From: Shewanella livingstonensis
GTDB lineage: Bacteria > Pseudomonadota > Gammaproteobacteria > Enterobacterales > Shewanellaceae
Direction: 5' to 3'
NCBI RefSeq assembly: GCF_003855395.1
Contig: NZ_CP034015.1
Coordinates: 4,102,001-4,166,000 of the forward strand
Length of the DNA: 64,000 nt
The position numbers and the translations under genes were made by a program. Each line of letters begins with the position of its first letter. The stretch's first letter is position 1. Positions 20,698-30,988 of the stretch are shown piece by piece. The notes beneath the pieces were generated by a model. That model did not search any database. It was not told the origin of the DNA and saw only the letters and a program-made list of their open reading frames with translations.

Positions 20698-22232
20698 CTG
20701 TCTCTTGATCAGATCTCATAAGCTCTCGCCATCAGCAATCATTTCTTTCGCGACTCGGTAGCCTACAACATGAGACTGTAATGTACTCCAACCTTCCCAA
20801 ACCGCCGTCCAGCTTGCGATCCCTGTTCGTTTGGTATCGGTGAAACCACCCAGCTTTGCGATTGATTGATACGCCCACTTCAGACTCGGCGCTCCTTTAC
20901 CTTTATGCCCTCTAGGCTTATTAAACCACATTAGCACCTTCCATTCATCTTCTTCGAGCACCGTGTCACAGCGTTGAGCCTCCACTGCTTTGGCCTCCTC
21001 AAGCAGCCCTTTTTTACGTAAATAATAAGGGAGGGTGATGGCTTCTCTGAGTTGCAGTAAACGGACGCCGATAAACGCTAAGATTGAAACCGCTCTTTCT
21101 AAATTCTTAGGCTCTGTCATTCTTTGGCGCTCAGCTCCTGCACCCGTTTTCCATGCTTTATGAAAATCTTCAATTCGCCATCTTGCTGTGTAAATATCAA
21201 TAATATGAAGTGCTTGAATTAACGTATCGATTGGCTCTGTTGTTAATAGCACCCAGCGCAACGGCTCAGTAACGCTTTTTGATGTTTTTTCTTGAGCGTA
21301 CACCACGTTTACTGGCTGAGTCTCACCTTTCGTTTTGAACGTAACCTGTGCCACTTTAATTGTTAGCTTGGCTTTTCTTGCCACGCGGTTTACAGGCTTC
21401 CCTTTACTATTTTTTGTCCCTTTCTGGGCGATATCGATAGTGTATTCACCCAGTTCGGCTTGTGATTCAAGATGTTCAAATAACGTAGCGTCAGTCTCTA
21501 TCAGCGTTCTAGAATGTTTCGCTCGAACAACGAAACGTTCATTATGCTTCTGCTTATCTTGAATATAACTCAATATATCTGCTTCTCTGTCACACACTGA
21601 AATGACCCGTGACATGATGTCTCCCAAGCGTTGACGGCAGAAATAGGACGCTTCTGACCACTTACCACTTTCTTTTTCGTCAGCATCTTCAGGGTTATTA
21701 GGACGAAGCCAGTATTCTTGATGAATAAGCCCGATAGTCTGAGTCGTGAAGCTGTCTAATAGCAGGGTTGAATGAACCCACCAACCACGTGATTTATCTG
21801 TCGTCGTCCCCAGTTTGCCAAGCTCTTGTGCTACTTGGTGTTTGTAACTCAACGCAGTGGTGTCATCAATGGCTAATATCTCAGCATAGGGCTGGGCAAG
21901 CTCTGCAGTATGTTGAAAACCAGAAGCTCTAATCACTTCTGGAGAAATGTTGTCATTACGGATCAATCGATAAGCCCCTTCAACTTTAGCTTCATTACCT
22001 CGACATGATAAAGCGATTGACTTACCGCTACAACGCGCCATGTCGGCAGCAACTTCGATGACACGGTCAGTGCGACGCGAGTCACCAAATGAACCGTTTT
22101 TAAAGTGATTGTATGACCATTGCTCTGGGTTGAAAATTGACATCATTAATCTGCAAGTTGATTGAGTTACCAGATCTGATCATCGATTTGTCACAAAGTT
22201 CATTTTGCTTCAGATTTGTGTAGAAGAGTCAG
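20698..22232 (-). mobile_element. Complete IS50/Tn5-like insertion sequence (IS4 family)
   Basis: 1535 bp. The left end (20698-20716) reads CTGTCTCTTGATCAGATCT, identical to the inside end of Tn5 as I recall it, including the two GATC dam sites. The right end (22214-22232), read inward, is CTGACTCTTCTACACAAAT, matching the Tn5 outside end at 17 of 19 positions. Both sides are flanked by the same 9 bp, CTCTACAAC (20689-20697 and 22233-22241), the target-duplication length of Tn5. One intact transposase gene fills it, so the element looks recent and potentially active. Confidence 0.95.
20716..22146 (-). CDS. tnpA: IS50/Tn5-type DDE transposase
   Basis: 476 residues, the same length as Tn5 transposase and colinear with it. 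Visible landmarks are GDSRRTDRV near the N-terminus, the first catalytic Asp in LAIDDTTALSY, the second in VCDREADI, and the Y(2)R(3)E(6)K signature with catalytic Glu in YTARWRIEDFHKAWKTG. The stop codon touches the inside end by one base, as in IS50R. Start ATG 22146 or the adjacent ATG 22143. A shorter inhibitor form from an internal start, known for Tn5, cannot be judged here. Confidence 0.95.
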   Translation of the reverse strand: MMSIFNPEQWSYNHFKNGSFGDSRRTDRVIEVAADMARCSGKSIALSCRGNEAKVEGAYRLIRNDNISPEVIRASGFQHTAELAQPYAEILAIDDTTALSYKHQVAQELGKLGTTTDKSRGWWVHSTLLLDSFTTQTIGLIHQEYWLRPNNPEDADEKESGKWSEASYFCRQRLGDIMSRVISVCDREADILSYIQDKQKHNERFVVRAKHSRTLIETDATLFEHLESQAELGEYTIDIAQKGTKNSKGKPVNRVARKAKLTIKVAQVTFKTKGETQPVNVVYAQEKTSKSVTEPLRWVLLTTEPIDTLIQALHIIDIYTARWRIEDFHKAWKTGAGAERQRMTEPKNLERAVSILAFIGVRLLQLREAITLPYYLRKKGLLEEAKAVEAQRCDTVLEEDEWKVLMWFNKPRGHKGKGAPSLKWAYQSIAKLGGFTDTKRTGIASWTAVWEGWSTLQSHVVGYRVAKEMIADGESL

Positions 22233-22378
22233 CTCTACAACAGTGAGTCTAATGTGATGTATATTAGAAAGATAGACGCTACAACTAGACTATCTAAACC
22301 GACTTTAAGAGTACGGGTGTTACCATTATTTATTGGACACCAATATGTCTACTGTGATTAAGAACTGGAATAAGGTAC

Positions 22379-22411
22379 ATAAAAAAGCCAGTAGGGAGTG
22401 GCTACTGGCTT
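22379..22411 (-). terminator. Intrinsic terminator of ansB
   Basis: Stem AAGCCAGTAG (22385-22394) / CTACTGGCTT (22402-22411), 7-nt loop. Read on the minus strand it is followed by a run of T, ending the ansB transcript 35 bp after its stop. Confidence 0.9.
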
Positions 22412-22445
22412 CAAAAAATTATCGTGTTTTTATCTTAGTTAGCAC

Positions 22446-23504
22446 CTAAAATTGCTGAAACCAACGCTGGATCTGTTGAGGATCTTTACTTTGAGTTAAT
22501 GATAACATCAACAAAATACGGGCTTTTTGTGGGTTAAGATTACCTGCAGCAATAAAGCCATATTTGGCATCATCTATTTCGGCATCAAGCGTAGTTGCCC
22601 CTGTAGGCACACGGCTAGAGCGAACAACCAATATACCTTTTTTACTAGCATTAGCTAACGTGTCGAATATAGAGTGATAAATATTACCGTTACCGACACC
22701 GGCACTAACAATGCCATCAAATCCTGCCTCAACTATCGCTTTGGCAGGCAAATCACTGGCATTAGCATAGTTATAAACGATACCTACCTGTGGTAATTTG
22801 TCGAGTTTACTGACATCAAAAGGCGTTTGAGTTGTATGCTGACGTTCCGTTTTGCCCATATATTCAACCTTACTATTATGAATAATACCAAGTGGGCCAA
22901 AATTAGGCGCCGCAAAGGTATGCACTCCAGTAGTATTAGTTTTAGTCACATCGCGAGCATTAAGTACTGTATCGTTCATCACCACTAAAACACCTCGACC
23001 TTTAGATTCAAGGTTCGCGGCAATGGCGACTGCATTATATAGGTTCATAGGACCATCAGCACTCATCGCCGTTGATGGACGCATTGCGCCAACGATAACT
23101 ACGGGTTTATCACTCTTAATAGTTAAATTTAAAAAATAGGCGGTTTCTTCTAAGGTATCGGTGCCATGGGTAATCACTATCCCATCAACATTTTTATCGG
23201 CCAATAAAATATTAATTCGCTTGGCTAAAGCTAACCAAACTTTATCGTTCATGTCTTGCGAACCGATTTTAACCAGTTGCTCACCTTGAATATCGGCAAG
23301 CTGTTTTATCTCTGGCACCGCTGCTATTAAGCTATTTACTCCTACTTCACCAGCCTGATAATTTGACTCAGTAGCCGATTGCCCCACTCCTGCAATCGTT
23401 CCACCGGTAGCTATAATTCGTACCTGTGGCAGCGCTTGCACTGCGGAGGATAGAAATAAGCCTAATGTGACCGACAGCAAGAGCTTACGTATAGAGAAAT
23501 TCAT
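22446..23504 (-). CDS. ansB: Periplasmic type II L-asparaginase
   Basis: Hydrolyses asparagine to aspartate and ammonium. A signal peptide (about residues 1-24, ending AVQA) is followed by the first active-site Thr in IIATGGTIAG and the second in THGTDTLEETAYF; 352 residues is typical. AAAGGATG lies upstream of ATG 23504. The gene is divergent from aspA across 590 bp that contain a CRP-like site. Its product feeds the DcuA-AspA-Frd chain next door, so the whole locus reads as an asparagine/aspartate fumarate-respiration module. Confidence 0.95.
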   Translation of the reverse strand: MNFSIRKLLLSVTLGLFLSSAVQALPQVRIIATGGTIAGVGQSATESNYQAGEVGVNSLIAAVPEIKQLADIQGEQLVKIGSQDMNDKVWLALAKRINILLADKNVDGIVITHGTDTLEETAYFLNLTIKSDKPVVIVGAMRPSTAMSADGPMNLYNAVAIAANLESKGRGVLVVMNDTVLNARDVTKTNTTGVHTFAAPNFGPLGIIHNSKVEYMGKTERQHTTQTPFDVSKLDKLPQVGIVYNYANASDLPAKAIVEAGFDGIVSAGVGNGNIYHSIFDTLANASKKGILVVRSSRVPTGATTLDAEIDDAKYGFIAAGNLNPQKARILLMLSLTQSKDPQQIQRWFQQF

Positions 23505-23564
23505 GTTTACATCCTTTTATTTATAATAAACGCTCCACAGTGTGCACTATTATTTAAGTCTCAC

Positions 23565-23580
23565 CGTGATAATTATCACT
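23565..23580. promoter_or_regulatory. CRP-like site in the ansB-aspA divergent region
   Basis: CGTGATAATTATCACT contains a perfect 14-bp palindrome and fits TGTGA-N6-TCACA at 8 of 10 core positions. It is about 60-75 bp upstream of ansB, the usual class I/II distance. CRP is the main anaerobic activator known in Shewanella and also acts on ansB in enterics. The remaining 23505-24095 is AT-rich with no gene. Confidence 0.6.
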
Positions 23581-24095
23581 AAAACGAAATAACCACATTG
23601 AAGTACAACAATATGTCTTTACATTTAAATATCGATTAACTAATTTATTGTTTAATCAAATAAGCAATAAATAACCCGCTACAAATAATCTGTATAGCTA
23701 ACTTGTATAAACAACTTGTATAAATATCTTTTTATAGATGGTTTTTAAATAAAAAACTTTAACTTAAAATATTTTTACACAACCATGTTACATTTTAGTA
23801 TTAACATAACAACTCCGCATCTAATTTATATCAAAAAGTAATAGCTCACACTATTTCATTCAGTTGAGATGTTTATCTAATAACTAAAACAAATATTTAA
23901 TTCCAAGTAATTAAGTGATCTTCATCTATATCAAAATACTACTAAAGAGGTAATATCTAATTCAATAGTCAAGGAGACGATTCTCCTTCATATTTTCGAA
24001 GAGTTATTTTGATGTGTAACTTAAGAACATATACACATGCCGCAGCTCGAAGTCGAAAATATATCTCACTATTAACAGGATGTAATAGGATCGAA

Positions 24096-25538
24096 ATGAA
24101 AAAAATTAATGACGTACGGATCGAAGAAGATTTATTGGGTACTAAAGAAGTGTCTAATGAATTCTATTACGGTATACATACTCTACGTGCAATGGAAAAC
24201 TTTAAATTAAGTAATCAAAAAATTTCCGATGTACCTGAATTAGTACGTGGCATGATGTTAACCAAAAAAGCGGCCGCGATGGCCAATAGTGAGTTGGGTG
24301 CGATTACTCCCGAAATCGCCGATAAAATTATTGAAGCCTGCGATTTAATCCTCACGACTGGGCAATTTGTTGACCAGTTCCCGGTCGATGTTTACCAGGG
24401 TGGTGCAGGTACTTCGGTAAACATGAATACCAATGAGGTATTGGCTAACGTTGCATTGGAACTTATGGGCCTAGAAAAAGGCCGTTATGATGTTATCAAT
24501 CCTAATGACCATGTCAATAAATGCCAATCCACCAACGATGCGTATCCTACCGGCTTTAGAATTGCGTTAATCAATAGCACTGACACACTGTTAGAAGCAT
24601 TAACGGATCTCATCAGCGCCTTTGATACTAAAGCAGCTGAATTTAACACAGTGTTAAAAATGGGCCGCACTCAGTTACAAGACGCTGTGCCTATGACATT
24701 AGGCCAAGAGTTTCACGCCTTTGCTGTAACACTGCGCGAAGAAATTAAATCGATTAAACGTTGCCAAGAATTATTACTTGAAGTGAATTTAGGCGCAACG
24801 GCTATTGGTACTGGTTTGAATACCCCAATAGGTTATTCCTCATTAGCAATTAAACATCTGGCTGAAATTACGGGACGTGAATATGTCCCAGCAGAAGATT
24901 TGATTGAAGCCACATCAGATTGTGGCGCCTACGTTATGTTGCACAGTGCCGTTAAGCGTATGGCCATTAAAATATCCAAAATCTGTAACGATTTACGCTT
25001 ACTTTCATCGGGCCCTCGCACTGGTTTTAATGAGATCAATTTACCTCAGCTACAAGCGGGTTCATCTATCATGCCTGCCAAAGTTAACCCTGTTATTCCT
25101 GAGGTGGTTAATCAGGTCGCCTTTAAGATTGTTGGTAACGATATCGCTATCACTATGGCTGCCGAAGCAGGACAGTTACAACTAAACGTGATGGAACCTG
25201 TCATTGGCCAGGCCATGTTTGAGTCGCTAAGCCTTATGGGAAATGCCTGTATTGCACTGCGCGAGAAATGTGTTGAAGGGATCACTGCTAATCCTGAAGT
25301 CTGCATGAATCATGTATTAAATTCTATTGGTATTGTGACCTACCTTAATCCGTTCATCGGCCACCATGAAGGTGATATTATCGGCAAAATTTGTGCCCAA
25401 ACGGGTAAAAATGTCCGCGAAGTGGTACTTGAGCGTGGCTTATTAACCGTTGAAGAACTCGATGAGATCCTCTCAGTTGAAAACCTAATGCATCCTAAAT
25501 ATCAGGGTAAACGAAATACCAGTAAAGCCAAAGTGTAA
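24096..25538 (+). CDS. aspA: Aspartate ammonia-lyase
   Basis: Deaminates aspartate to fumarate. 480 residues, colinear with E. coli AspA (478): [12 protein letters not shown] start, [36 protein letters not shown], and the superfamily signature [11 protein letters not shown] with the catalytic Ser loop. The frame is open 29 codons further upstream, but ATG 24096 has TAGGAT five bases before it and gives the family N-terminus. dcuA follows 114 bp later after a hairpin, as in the E. coli aspA-dcuA pair. Confidence 0.96.
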   Translation: MKKINDVRIEEDLLGTKEVSNEFYYGIHTLRAMENFKLSNQKISDVPELVRGMMLTKKAAAMANSELGAITPEIADKIIEACDLILTTGQFVDQFPVDVYQGGAGTSVNMNTNEVLANVALELMGLEKGRYDVINPNDHVNKCQSTNDAYPTGFRIALINSTDTLLEALTDLISAFDTKAAEFNTVLKMGRTQLQDAVPMTLGQEFHAFAVTLREEIKSIKRCQELLLEVNLGATAIGTGLNTPIGYSSLAIKHLAEITGREYVPAEDLIEATSDCGAYVMLHSAVKRMAIKISKICNDLRLLSSGPRTGFNEINLPQLQAGSSIMPAKVNPVIPEVVNQVAFKIVGNDIAITMAAEAGQLQLNVMEPVIGQAMFESLSLMGNACIALREKCVEGITANPEVCMNHVLNSIGIVTYLNPFIGHHEGDIIGKICAQTGKNVREVVLERGLLTVEELDEILSVENLMHPKYQGKRNTSKAKV

Positions 25539-25543
25539 CTCAG

Positions 25544-25573
25544 TATGGTTGGGAGATAACGCTCCCAACCATA
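25544..25573 (+). terminator. Intercistronic hairpin between aspA and dcuA
   Basis: Perfect 12-bp stem TATGGTTGGGAG (25544-25555) / CTCCCAACCATA (25562-25573) with a 6-nt loop, 6 bp after the aspA stop. No T-run, so it may stabilise the aspA mRNA or attenuate dcuA rather than fully terminate. Confidence 0.6.
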
Positions 25574-25652
25574 ACTCAATTATCCAATAATAAGCCTATA
25601 TAAGTGACATTTATCAGGCTATAGCAATCAAAAAACAAATAGAGTTAACACC

Positions 25653-26954
25653 ATGATTATATTAGAGATAATTATCGTACTTGGCGCAATCTACCTAGGT
25701 GCAAGAATGGGTAGCATGGGGATCGGCTTCGCTGGCGGCGTCGGAGTATTGATACTGACAGCAGGGCTTGGACTAACACCAGGTACAATTCCAATTGACG
25801 TAATATTAATTATTATGTCGGTAATCACCGCAATTGCGGCTATGCAAGTATCGGGTGGGATGGACTACCTAGTCTCACTAGCAGAAAAGTTATTACGTAA
25901 ACATCCAAAGCAAATTACCTTTCTAGCACCTGTGGTCACCTATTTTATGACACTCTTTGCAGGAACAGGCCACACAGCATTCTCAACCTTACCTGTTATT
26001 GCCGAAGTGGCAAAAGAGCAAGGTATACGCCCATCTCGTCCCTTATCTATCGCTGTTGTAGCATCTCAAGTTGCCATTACTGCCTCGCCTATTTCAGCGG
26101 CAGTGGTGTTTTTTTCAGGCATTCTAGAACCCTTAGGAGTCGATTATTTAGTACTTTTAGCAGTATGTATCCCTTCTACTTTTCTTGCCTGTATGGTCGG
26201 TGCTGTTGTAGCCAATTTAATGGGTAAACCGCTGAGCGAAGATCCTATCTACCAAGATCGTTTAGCTAAAGGATTGATCAAAAAACGCGGTACCACCCAA
26301 ATAAACATTAAAGACGGCGCTAAGCGTTCCGTAGTGATTTTTTTGATGGCCATTGCGGCTGTGATGATTTATGCCACTGCGATTTCCGACAAGGTGGGAT
26401 TAATTGTTAATCCGGTATTACCTCGCGATTCAGCCATCATGGTGATAATGCTAACAGCAGCAGCAGCTATTACGATTTTTTGTAAATTAGACGCCAGTGA
26501 AATATCTAATGCTGCCACGTTTAAGTCTGGTATGTCTGCTTGTGTCTGTGTATTAGGCGTGGCGTGGTTGGGCGATACTTTTGTGGCGAATCATATTGAA
26601 GAAATCAAAGGCCTTGCCGGAACCTTACTCCAAAGTCAGCCTTGGTTATTGTCAGTCACGCTATTCTTTGCTTCTATGTTGCTTTACTCACAAGGGGCCA
26701 CTACTAAAGCATTAATGCCAGCGGCCTTAGCCATTGGTGTAAGTCCTTTGACTGCCGTTGCCTCTTTTGCCGCAGTAAGCGCGCTGTTTGTATTACCTAC
26801 CTACCCAACCCTACTCGCAGCTGTTGAGATGGATGACACCGGCTCGACTCGAATTGGTAAGGCGGTATTTAACCATCCATTCCTGATCCCAGGTGTGGTG
26901 ACCATTGCCACCAGCGTCGCGTTAGCGTTCTTATTTGGCGGCATGATTATATAG
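25653..26954 (+). CDS. dcuA: Anaerobic C4-dicarboxylate transporter DcuA
   Basis: Inner-membrane carrier exchanging aspartate or fumarate for succinate. The 433 residues equal E. coli DcuA in length and follow DcuA rather than DcuB (for example GLGLTPGTIPIDVI, AMQVSGGMDYLV, ASPISAAVVFFSG, SQGATTKALMPAALAIGVSPLTAVASFAAVS). About ten membrane segments. It sits between aspA and frdCAB, consistent with importing aspartate and exporting succinate during fumarate respiration. Confidence 0.94.
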   Translation: MIILEIIIVLGAIYLGARMGSMGIGFAGGVGVLILTAGLGLTPGTIPIDVILIIMSVITAIAAMQVSGGMDYLVSLAEKLLRKHPKQITFLAPVVTYFMTLFAGTGHTAFSTLPVIAEVAKEQGIRPSRPLSIAVVASQVAITASPISAAVVFFSGILEPLGVDYLVLLAVCIPSTFLACMVGAVVANLMGKPLSEDPIYQDRLAKGLIKKRGTTQINIKDGAKRSVVIFLMAIAAVMIYATAISDKVGLIVNPVLPRDSAIMVIMLTAAAAITIFCKLDASEISNAATFKSGMSACVCVLGVAWLGDTFVANHIEEIKGLAGTLLQSQPWLLSVTLFFASMLLYSQGATTKALMPAALAIGVSPLTAVASFAAVSALFVLPTYPTLLAAVEMDDTGSTRIGKAVFNHPFLIPGVVTIATSVALAFLFGGMII

Positions 26955-27092
26955 CTCAATGTTAAACAAAGTAATTGAAGGGCTAATGCAGAAAATGGAT
27001 TAACCCGGTTCTTTTAATCTGTATATAGAGACTTTGTTTTGGGGTAATGCTTACGCATTTTCATCATTACAAACCTTATAAGAGGTGAATTA

Positions 27093-27818
27093 ATGTCAGA
27101 AAAAACACGTGTTCCAACCGCTATCAATGGCGGGCCATTTGGACAAGCCTGGTCAGCTAGAGCCGACTGTTTACAAAGTTTGACGGGTGTTTTACTGGGC
27201 GCTTTCTTATTAGTGCACATGCATTTTGAGGCAAGCATTTTATTAGGCAAAGAAACCTTTTACCGCTTCGTGCAAGTGCTCGAAGGTGGCATGTTTAGCG
27301 CTACTGGTCACGGTTGGCCATTAGTGACACAAATCTTTTCAGTATTTATTTTAGTTATCGTCGTCGTTCACGCGGCGCTAGCATTACGTCGCTTTCCGGT
27401 ACAACTAGGCCAGTGGCGTGCACTGCGTGGCTTTATGTCCAACATAAAGCATAAAGACACTCGCGCTTGGTATTGGCAGATGATCACAGGCTTTATATTA
27501 TTTTTCTTAGTATCAGCACACCTTGCCACTATGATTTTAGATCCTGAAATTGGTCCACACCTCTCAGCCGACCGCGTCTATAACGGACATGCCTGGCTCT
27601 TGTATGTGGTATTCCTTCCCGTCGTATTAGTACACGGCTTAATTGGATTATACCGCGTCATCTTAAAATGGGGAGTGAGCAATAATCGTTCTCTCATACG
27701 CACAATAGCCCAAGTGTTGATGATCTATTTACTGTGTTTAGGTTCATTAAGCCTCATCACCTACATCTCCATTGGCAGTGAACTGACAGTACCCGTTCAA
27801 CCGTTTATTCCGAAGTAA
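27093..27818 (+). CDS. frdC: Di-heme cytochrome b subunit of menaquinol:fumarate reductase
   Basis: Membrane anchor of a Wolinella-type fumarate reductase, 241 residues with about five membrane segments. The four expected heme-b histidines are visible: H42 (LLVHMHF), H93 (VVVHAALALRRFP), H143 (VSAHLATM) and H181 (LVHGLIGLYR). Glu64 in QVLEGG corresponds to the quinol-site Glu66 of W. succinogenes. The Glu of the proton E-pathway (Glu180 in Wolinella, two residues before the last heme His) is replaced by Leu179. The order frdC-frdA-frdB is that of Wolinella. Confidence 0.93.
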   Translation: MSEKTRVPTAINGGPFGQAWSARADCLQSLTGVLLGAFLLVHMHFEASILLGKETFYRFVQVLEGGMFSATGHGWPLVTQIFSVFILVIVVVHAALALRRFPVQLGQWRALRGFMSNIKHKDTRAWYWQMITGFILFFLVSAHLATMILDPEIGPHLSADRVYNGHAWLLYVVFLPVVLVHGLIGLYRVILKWGVSNNRSLIRTIAQVLMIYLLCLGSLSLITYISIGSELTVPVQPFIPK

Positions 27819-28021
27819 TAGGCGTGCTAAGGGGACACTAAGTGTGATTGCCTGGCAACAAACAGCCAGAGCAAATAACAAAATGAGCACCCACCCCTAT
27901 ATAGCAAGGCTAAGCCTCAACACATGGATCCTCCTCTGACGAATAGGTGTATTACCTCTATCGCAGAGCGCGCAATAGAAATTCATACATATTATCTAAA
28001 TTATTAGGTAAGGAGCTGATT

Positions 28022-30031
28022 TTGAAACTTATTTATACAGACTCATTAGTCATTGGTGCCGGGCTAGCAGGCCTTAGAGTCGCTATTGCCACCAAAGAGC
28101 GCGGCCTAGATACACTGGTATTATCGCTTATTCCTGCCAAGCGTTCACATTCCGCAGCAGCTCAAGGCGGCATGCAAGCAAGCCTTGGTAACACAGTAAA
28201 AGGCATGGGTGACAACGAAGACATACATTTTCAAGATACTGTAAAAGGCTCTGACTGGGGTTGTGACCAAGATGTGGCGCGTATGTTTGCCCACTGCGCG
28301 CCCAAAGCTATTCGAGAACTGACCAACTGGGGAGTCCCTTGGTCTAGAGTTTCTGCAGGTCCACGCGATGTAATTATGAATGCGCAAAAGGTGACCCTAC
28401 ATGAAGCAGAGGAGGCTCATGGCCTTATCAATGCTCGCGATTTTGGTGGCACCAAAAAATGGCGCACCTGCTATACCGCTGATGGCACAGGTCACTCATT
28501 ACTGTATGCAGTAGATAACCAAGCAATATCTATGGGTATTCCGGTACATGAACGAATTGAAGCCTTGTCATTGATCCATGACGGTAAACGTTGCCATGGG
28601 GTAATCGCACGTTGTTTAGTGACCGGTGAACTGCGCGCTTATGTGGCAAAGTCCACCACGATTGCCACAGGGGGTTATGGCAAAATTTATGAAATATCGA
28701 CTAATGCCACTATCTGCGAAGGCATAGGCCAAGCATTAGCACTAGACACTGGCGTGGCGACCTTAGGTAATATGGAAGCAGTACAATTTCATCCCACTGC
28801 TATCGTTCCTGCCGGGATCCTCACCACTGAAGGTTGTCGAGGTGACGGCGGCATATTACGCGATAAAGACGGTCATCGCTTTATGCCTGACTACGAGCCG
28901 GAGAAAAAAGAACTCGCCTCCCGCGATGTGGTATCGCGCCGTATGACCGAACATATGCGTAAAGGTAATGGTGTCGACAGCCCTTATGGCCCGCATCTCT
29001 GGCTAGATATTACCCTGCTAGGCCGTGAGCATATTGAAACCAATCTGCGCGAAGTGAAAGAAATCTGTGAATACTTTCTAGGAATTGATCCTTGTAAAGA
29101 ATGGATCCCTGTTAGACCTACTCAGCATTATTCTATGGGCGGCGTTCGCACCAATGCCACTGGTGAAAGCCCACAACTCAAAGGGTTGTTTAGTGTCGGA
29201 GAAGCGGCATGCTGGGATATGCATGGGTTTAACCGTTTAGGGGGTAATTCAGTGGCTGAAACCGTTGTTGGCGGCATGATTATCGGCAAATATGTAGCCG
29301 ATTTTTGTGAACAAAATTCCTTAGAAATTGATACCGCTCTGACCCAAAAATTTATCGATAAATTGCAAAACGAAATTGATAACTTAGTCGACGGTAACGG
29401 TAAAGAAAACCCCTTCGAATTAAAGAAAGAAATGCAGCGGATAATGATGAACTACGTCGGTATTTTCCGAAACGGTCCTGAGCTAGACAAAGCAATTCAA
29501 GAGCTTAAAGCATTACTACTGCGCGCAAAAAATCTTGGGCTTAAGTGTAAAAAACGCCATTCAAACCCTGAATTGGTTGAAGCACTCCGTGTCACCCGAA
29601 TGTTGAAAGTAGCCTTAACTGTCGCCTGTGGCGCCGCTGCTCGCACCGAAAGCCGAGGCGCGCATTCGCGAGAAGATTATCCACAACGCAATGATAAAGA
29701 TTGGCTAAATCGTACACTAGCGACCTGGCCAGATGCAGAGTCATTAACACCAGTATTACGCTATGAAGCCCTAGATGTGATGAAAATGGAGTTACCACCG
29801 GGATACCGTGGTTACGGTAACGACAATACCATCGCCCATCCAGATACTGAAAAACGGATCATAGAAATAAACAAAGTGATCGCAGCGCTAGGCGACGACC
29901 CAGATAGGCACACGCTACAGCAAGCCTTGATGCCGTATACGCTACCTAGCCATCTGCTGCCACCCAACGAACGTCTTAGCGACACCTTAGCGATCACGCC
30001 ATCTCAACCGGTAGGAAATAAACCATTATGA
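28022..30031 (+). CDS. frdA: Fumarate reductase flavoprotein subunit
   Basis: Catalytic FAD subunit that reduces fumarate to succinate on the cytoplasmic side. 669 residues; dinucleotide fold [10 protein letters not shown], covalent-FAD His in [17 protein letters not shown], catalytic TEGCRGDGG and HPTAI, and the C-terminal [13 protein letters not shown]. Best match is W. succinogenes FrdA along the whole length. I choose TTG 28022: AAGGAG lies six bases upstream and the product then begins [14 protein letters not shown] like Wolinella. Upstream in-frame residues back to 27947 look non-coding. Overlaps frdB by four bases. Confidence 0.95.
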   Translation: MKLIYTDSLVIGAGLAGLRVAIATKERGLDTLVLSLIPAKRSHSAAAQGGMQASLGNTVKGMGDNEDIHFQDTVKGSDWGCDQDVARMFAHCAPKAIRELTNWGVPWSRVSAGPRDVIMNAQKVTLHEAEEAHGLINARDFGGTKKWRTCYTADGTGHSLLYAVDNQAISMGIPVHERIEALSLIHDGKRCHGVIARCLVTGELRAYVAKSTTIATGGYGKIYEISTNATICEGIGQALALDTGVATLGNMEAVQFHPTAIVPAGILTTEGCRGDGGILRDKDGHRFMPDYEPEKKELASRDVVSRRMTEHMRKGNGVDSPYGPHLWLDITLLGREHIETNLREVKEICEYFLGIDPCKEWIPVRPTQHYSMGGVRTNATGESPQLKGLFSVGEAACWDMHGFNRLGGNSVAETVVGGMIIGKYVADFCEQNSLEIDTALTQKFIDKLQNEIDNLVDGNGKENPFELKKEMQRIMMNYVGIFRNGPELDKAIQELKALLLRAKNLGLKCKKRHSNPELVEALRVTRMLKVALTVACGAAARTESRGAHSREDYPQRNDKDWLNRTLATWPDAESLTPVLRYEALDVMKMELPPGYRGYGNDNTIAHPDTEKRIIEINKVIAALGDDPDRHTLQQALMPYTLPSHLLPPNERLSDTLAITPSQPVGNKPL

Positions 30032-30753
30032 GCCGTCAAATAAGCTTTAATATCTTCCGCTACGATCCTCAAGATGGCCAAGACAAGCCAAAGATGGAAC
30101 GTTATCAATTAACGGAAACACCTGGTATGACGGTGTTTATCGCCTTAAATCAACTGCGTGAACAACAAGATACCTCGTTACAGTTCGACTTTGTCTGCCG
30201 AGCAGGTATATGTGGTAGTTGTGCCATGGTAATTAATGGCTTCCCCACCCTTGCCTGTCGAACTTTGACGGCGAATTATCCTGATGGTGAAATTACCTTA
30301 ATGCCTCTGCCAGGCTTTGAACTGATTGGCGATTTATCGGTAAATACCGGTAAATTTATGCGTGAATTAGCCGAGCGATTAAAGCTATGGCTGCACCCTA
30401 AACCTGACGACCAAGACATGCACCGCCTCGAAAACCCAATGGCACCTGAAGAAGCCGCGCGAATATATGAGCTAGAACGCTGCGTCGAATGTGGGGTCTG
30501 CGTTTCCGCCTGTGCCACTAAACAAATGCGCGACACCTTTGTGGGTGCGGTAGGCATGATGAAAATTGCCCGTTTTGAAATGGACAGCAGAGACAACCGC
30601 AGCGCGGATGATTTCTATCATGTTATCGGTAATCAAGATGGTGTATTTGGCTGTATGACGTTGCTGGGCTGCCAAGATAATTGCCCTAAAGACCTTCCAC
30701 ATATGCAACAAATTGCCTACTTACGCCGAAAAATGGCCTCGACAATTCTGTAG
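30028..30753 (+). CDS. frdB: Fumarate reductase iron-sulfur subunit
   Basis: Carries electrons from FrdC to FrdA through three clusters. [2Fe-2S] ligands C57, C62, C65 and C77 ([10 protein letters not shown]...LAC); [4Fe-4S] motif [11 protein letters not shown]; [3Fe-4S]/[4Fe-4S] second motif [13 protein letters not shown]. 241 residues, matching Wolinella FrdB. ATG 30028 overlaps the frdA stop (ATGA), so the pair is coupled. A GC-rich hairpin at 30774-30796 follows. Confidence 0.96.
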   Translation: MSRQISFNIFRYDPQDGQDKPKMERYQLTETPGMTVFIALNQLREQQDTSLQFDFVCRAGICGSCAMVINGFPTLACRTLTANYPDGEITLMPLPGFELIGDLSVNTGKFMRELAERLKLWLHPKPDDQDMHRLENPMAPEEAARIYELERCVECGVCVSACATKQMRDTFVGAVGMMKIARFEMDSRDNRSADDFYHVIGNQDGVFGCMTLLGCQDNCPKDLPHMQQIAYLRRKMASTIL

Positions 30754-30773
30754 TCCTAAAATCCTTTAATCAA

Positions 30774-30796
30774 CATCCCGCGAGTTTAGCGGGATG
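30774..30796 (+). terminator. Hairpin after frdB
   Basis: Stem CATCCCGC (30774-30781) / GCGGGATG (30789-30796), 7-nt loop, 21 bp after the frdB stop. No T-run; may end or attenuate the frd transcript before the porin gene. Confidence 0.55.
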
Positions 30797-30988
30797 GATA
30801 AAGGCAACACAGCACCAAATTTGCTAACAGGCCAACTCGACCTACAGCAGACATCCGAGGCCTCTGTATTTTAGATGGCCTCGACTCAAGCACTTTACGA
30901 GTGCACATCCTTACTACTAGCAGTGCTGTTTCACCGGCAACAAAATCCATTAGCAAAGCGCTAGTAGTTGTTATGTAAGGAAACATAA

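Noticed and set aside
21335..21562. Plus-strand frame inside the IS50-like transposase
   Set aside because: Shadow of a conserved transposase; no start signal.
23870..23960. FNR-type boxes upstream of aspA
   Set aside because: Only half-matches such as TTGAGATGTTTATC were found; nothing close to TTGAT-N4-ATCAA.
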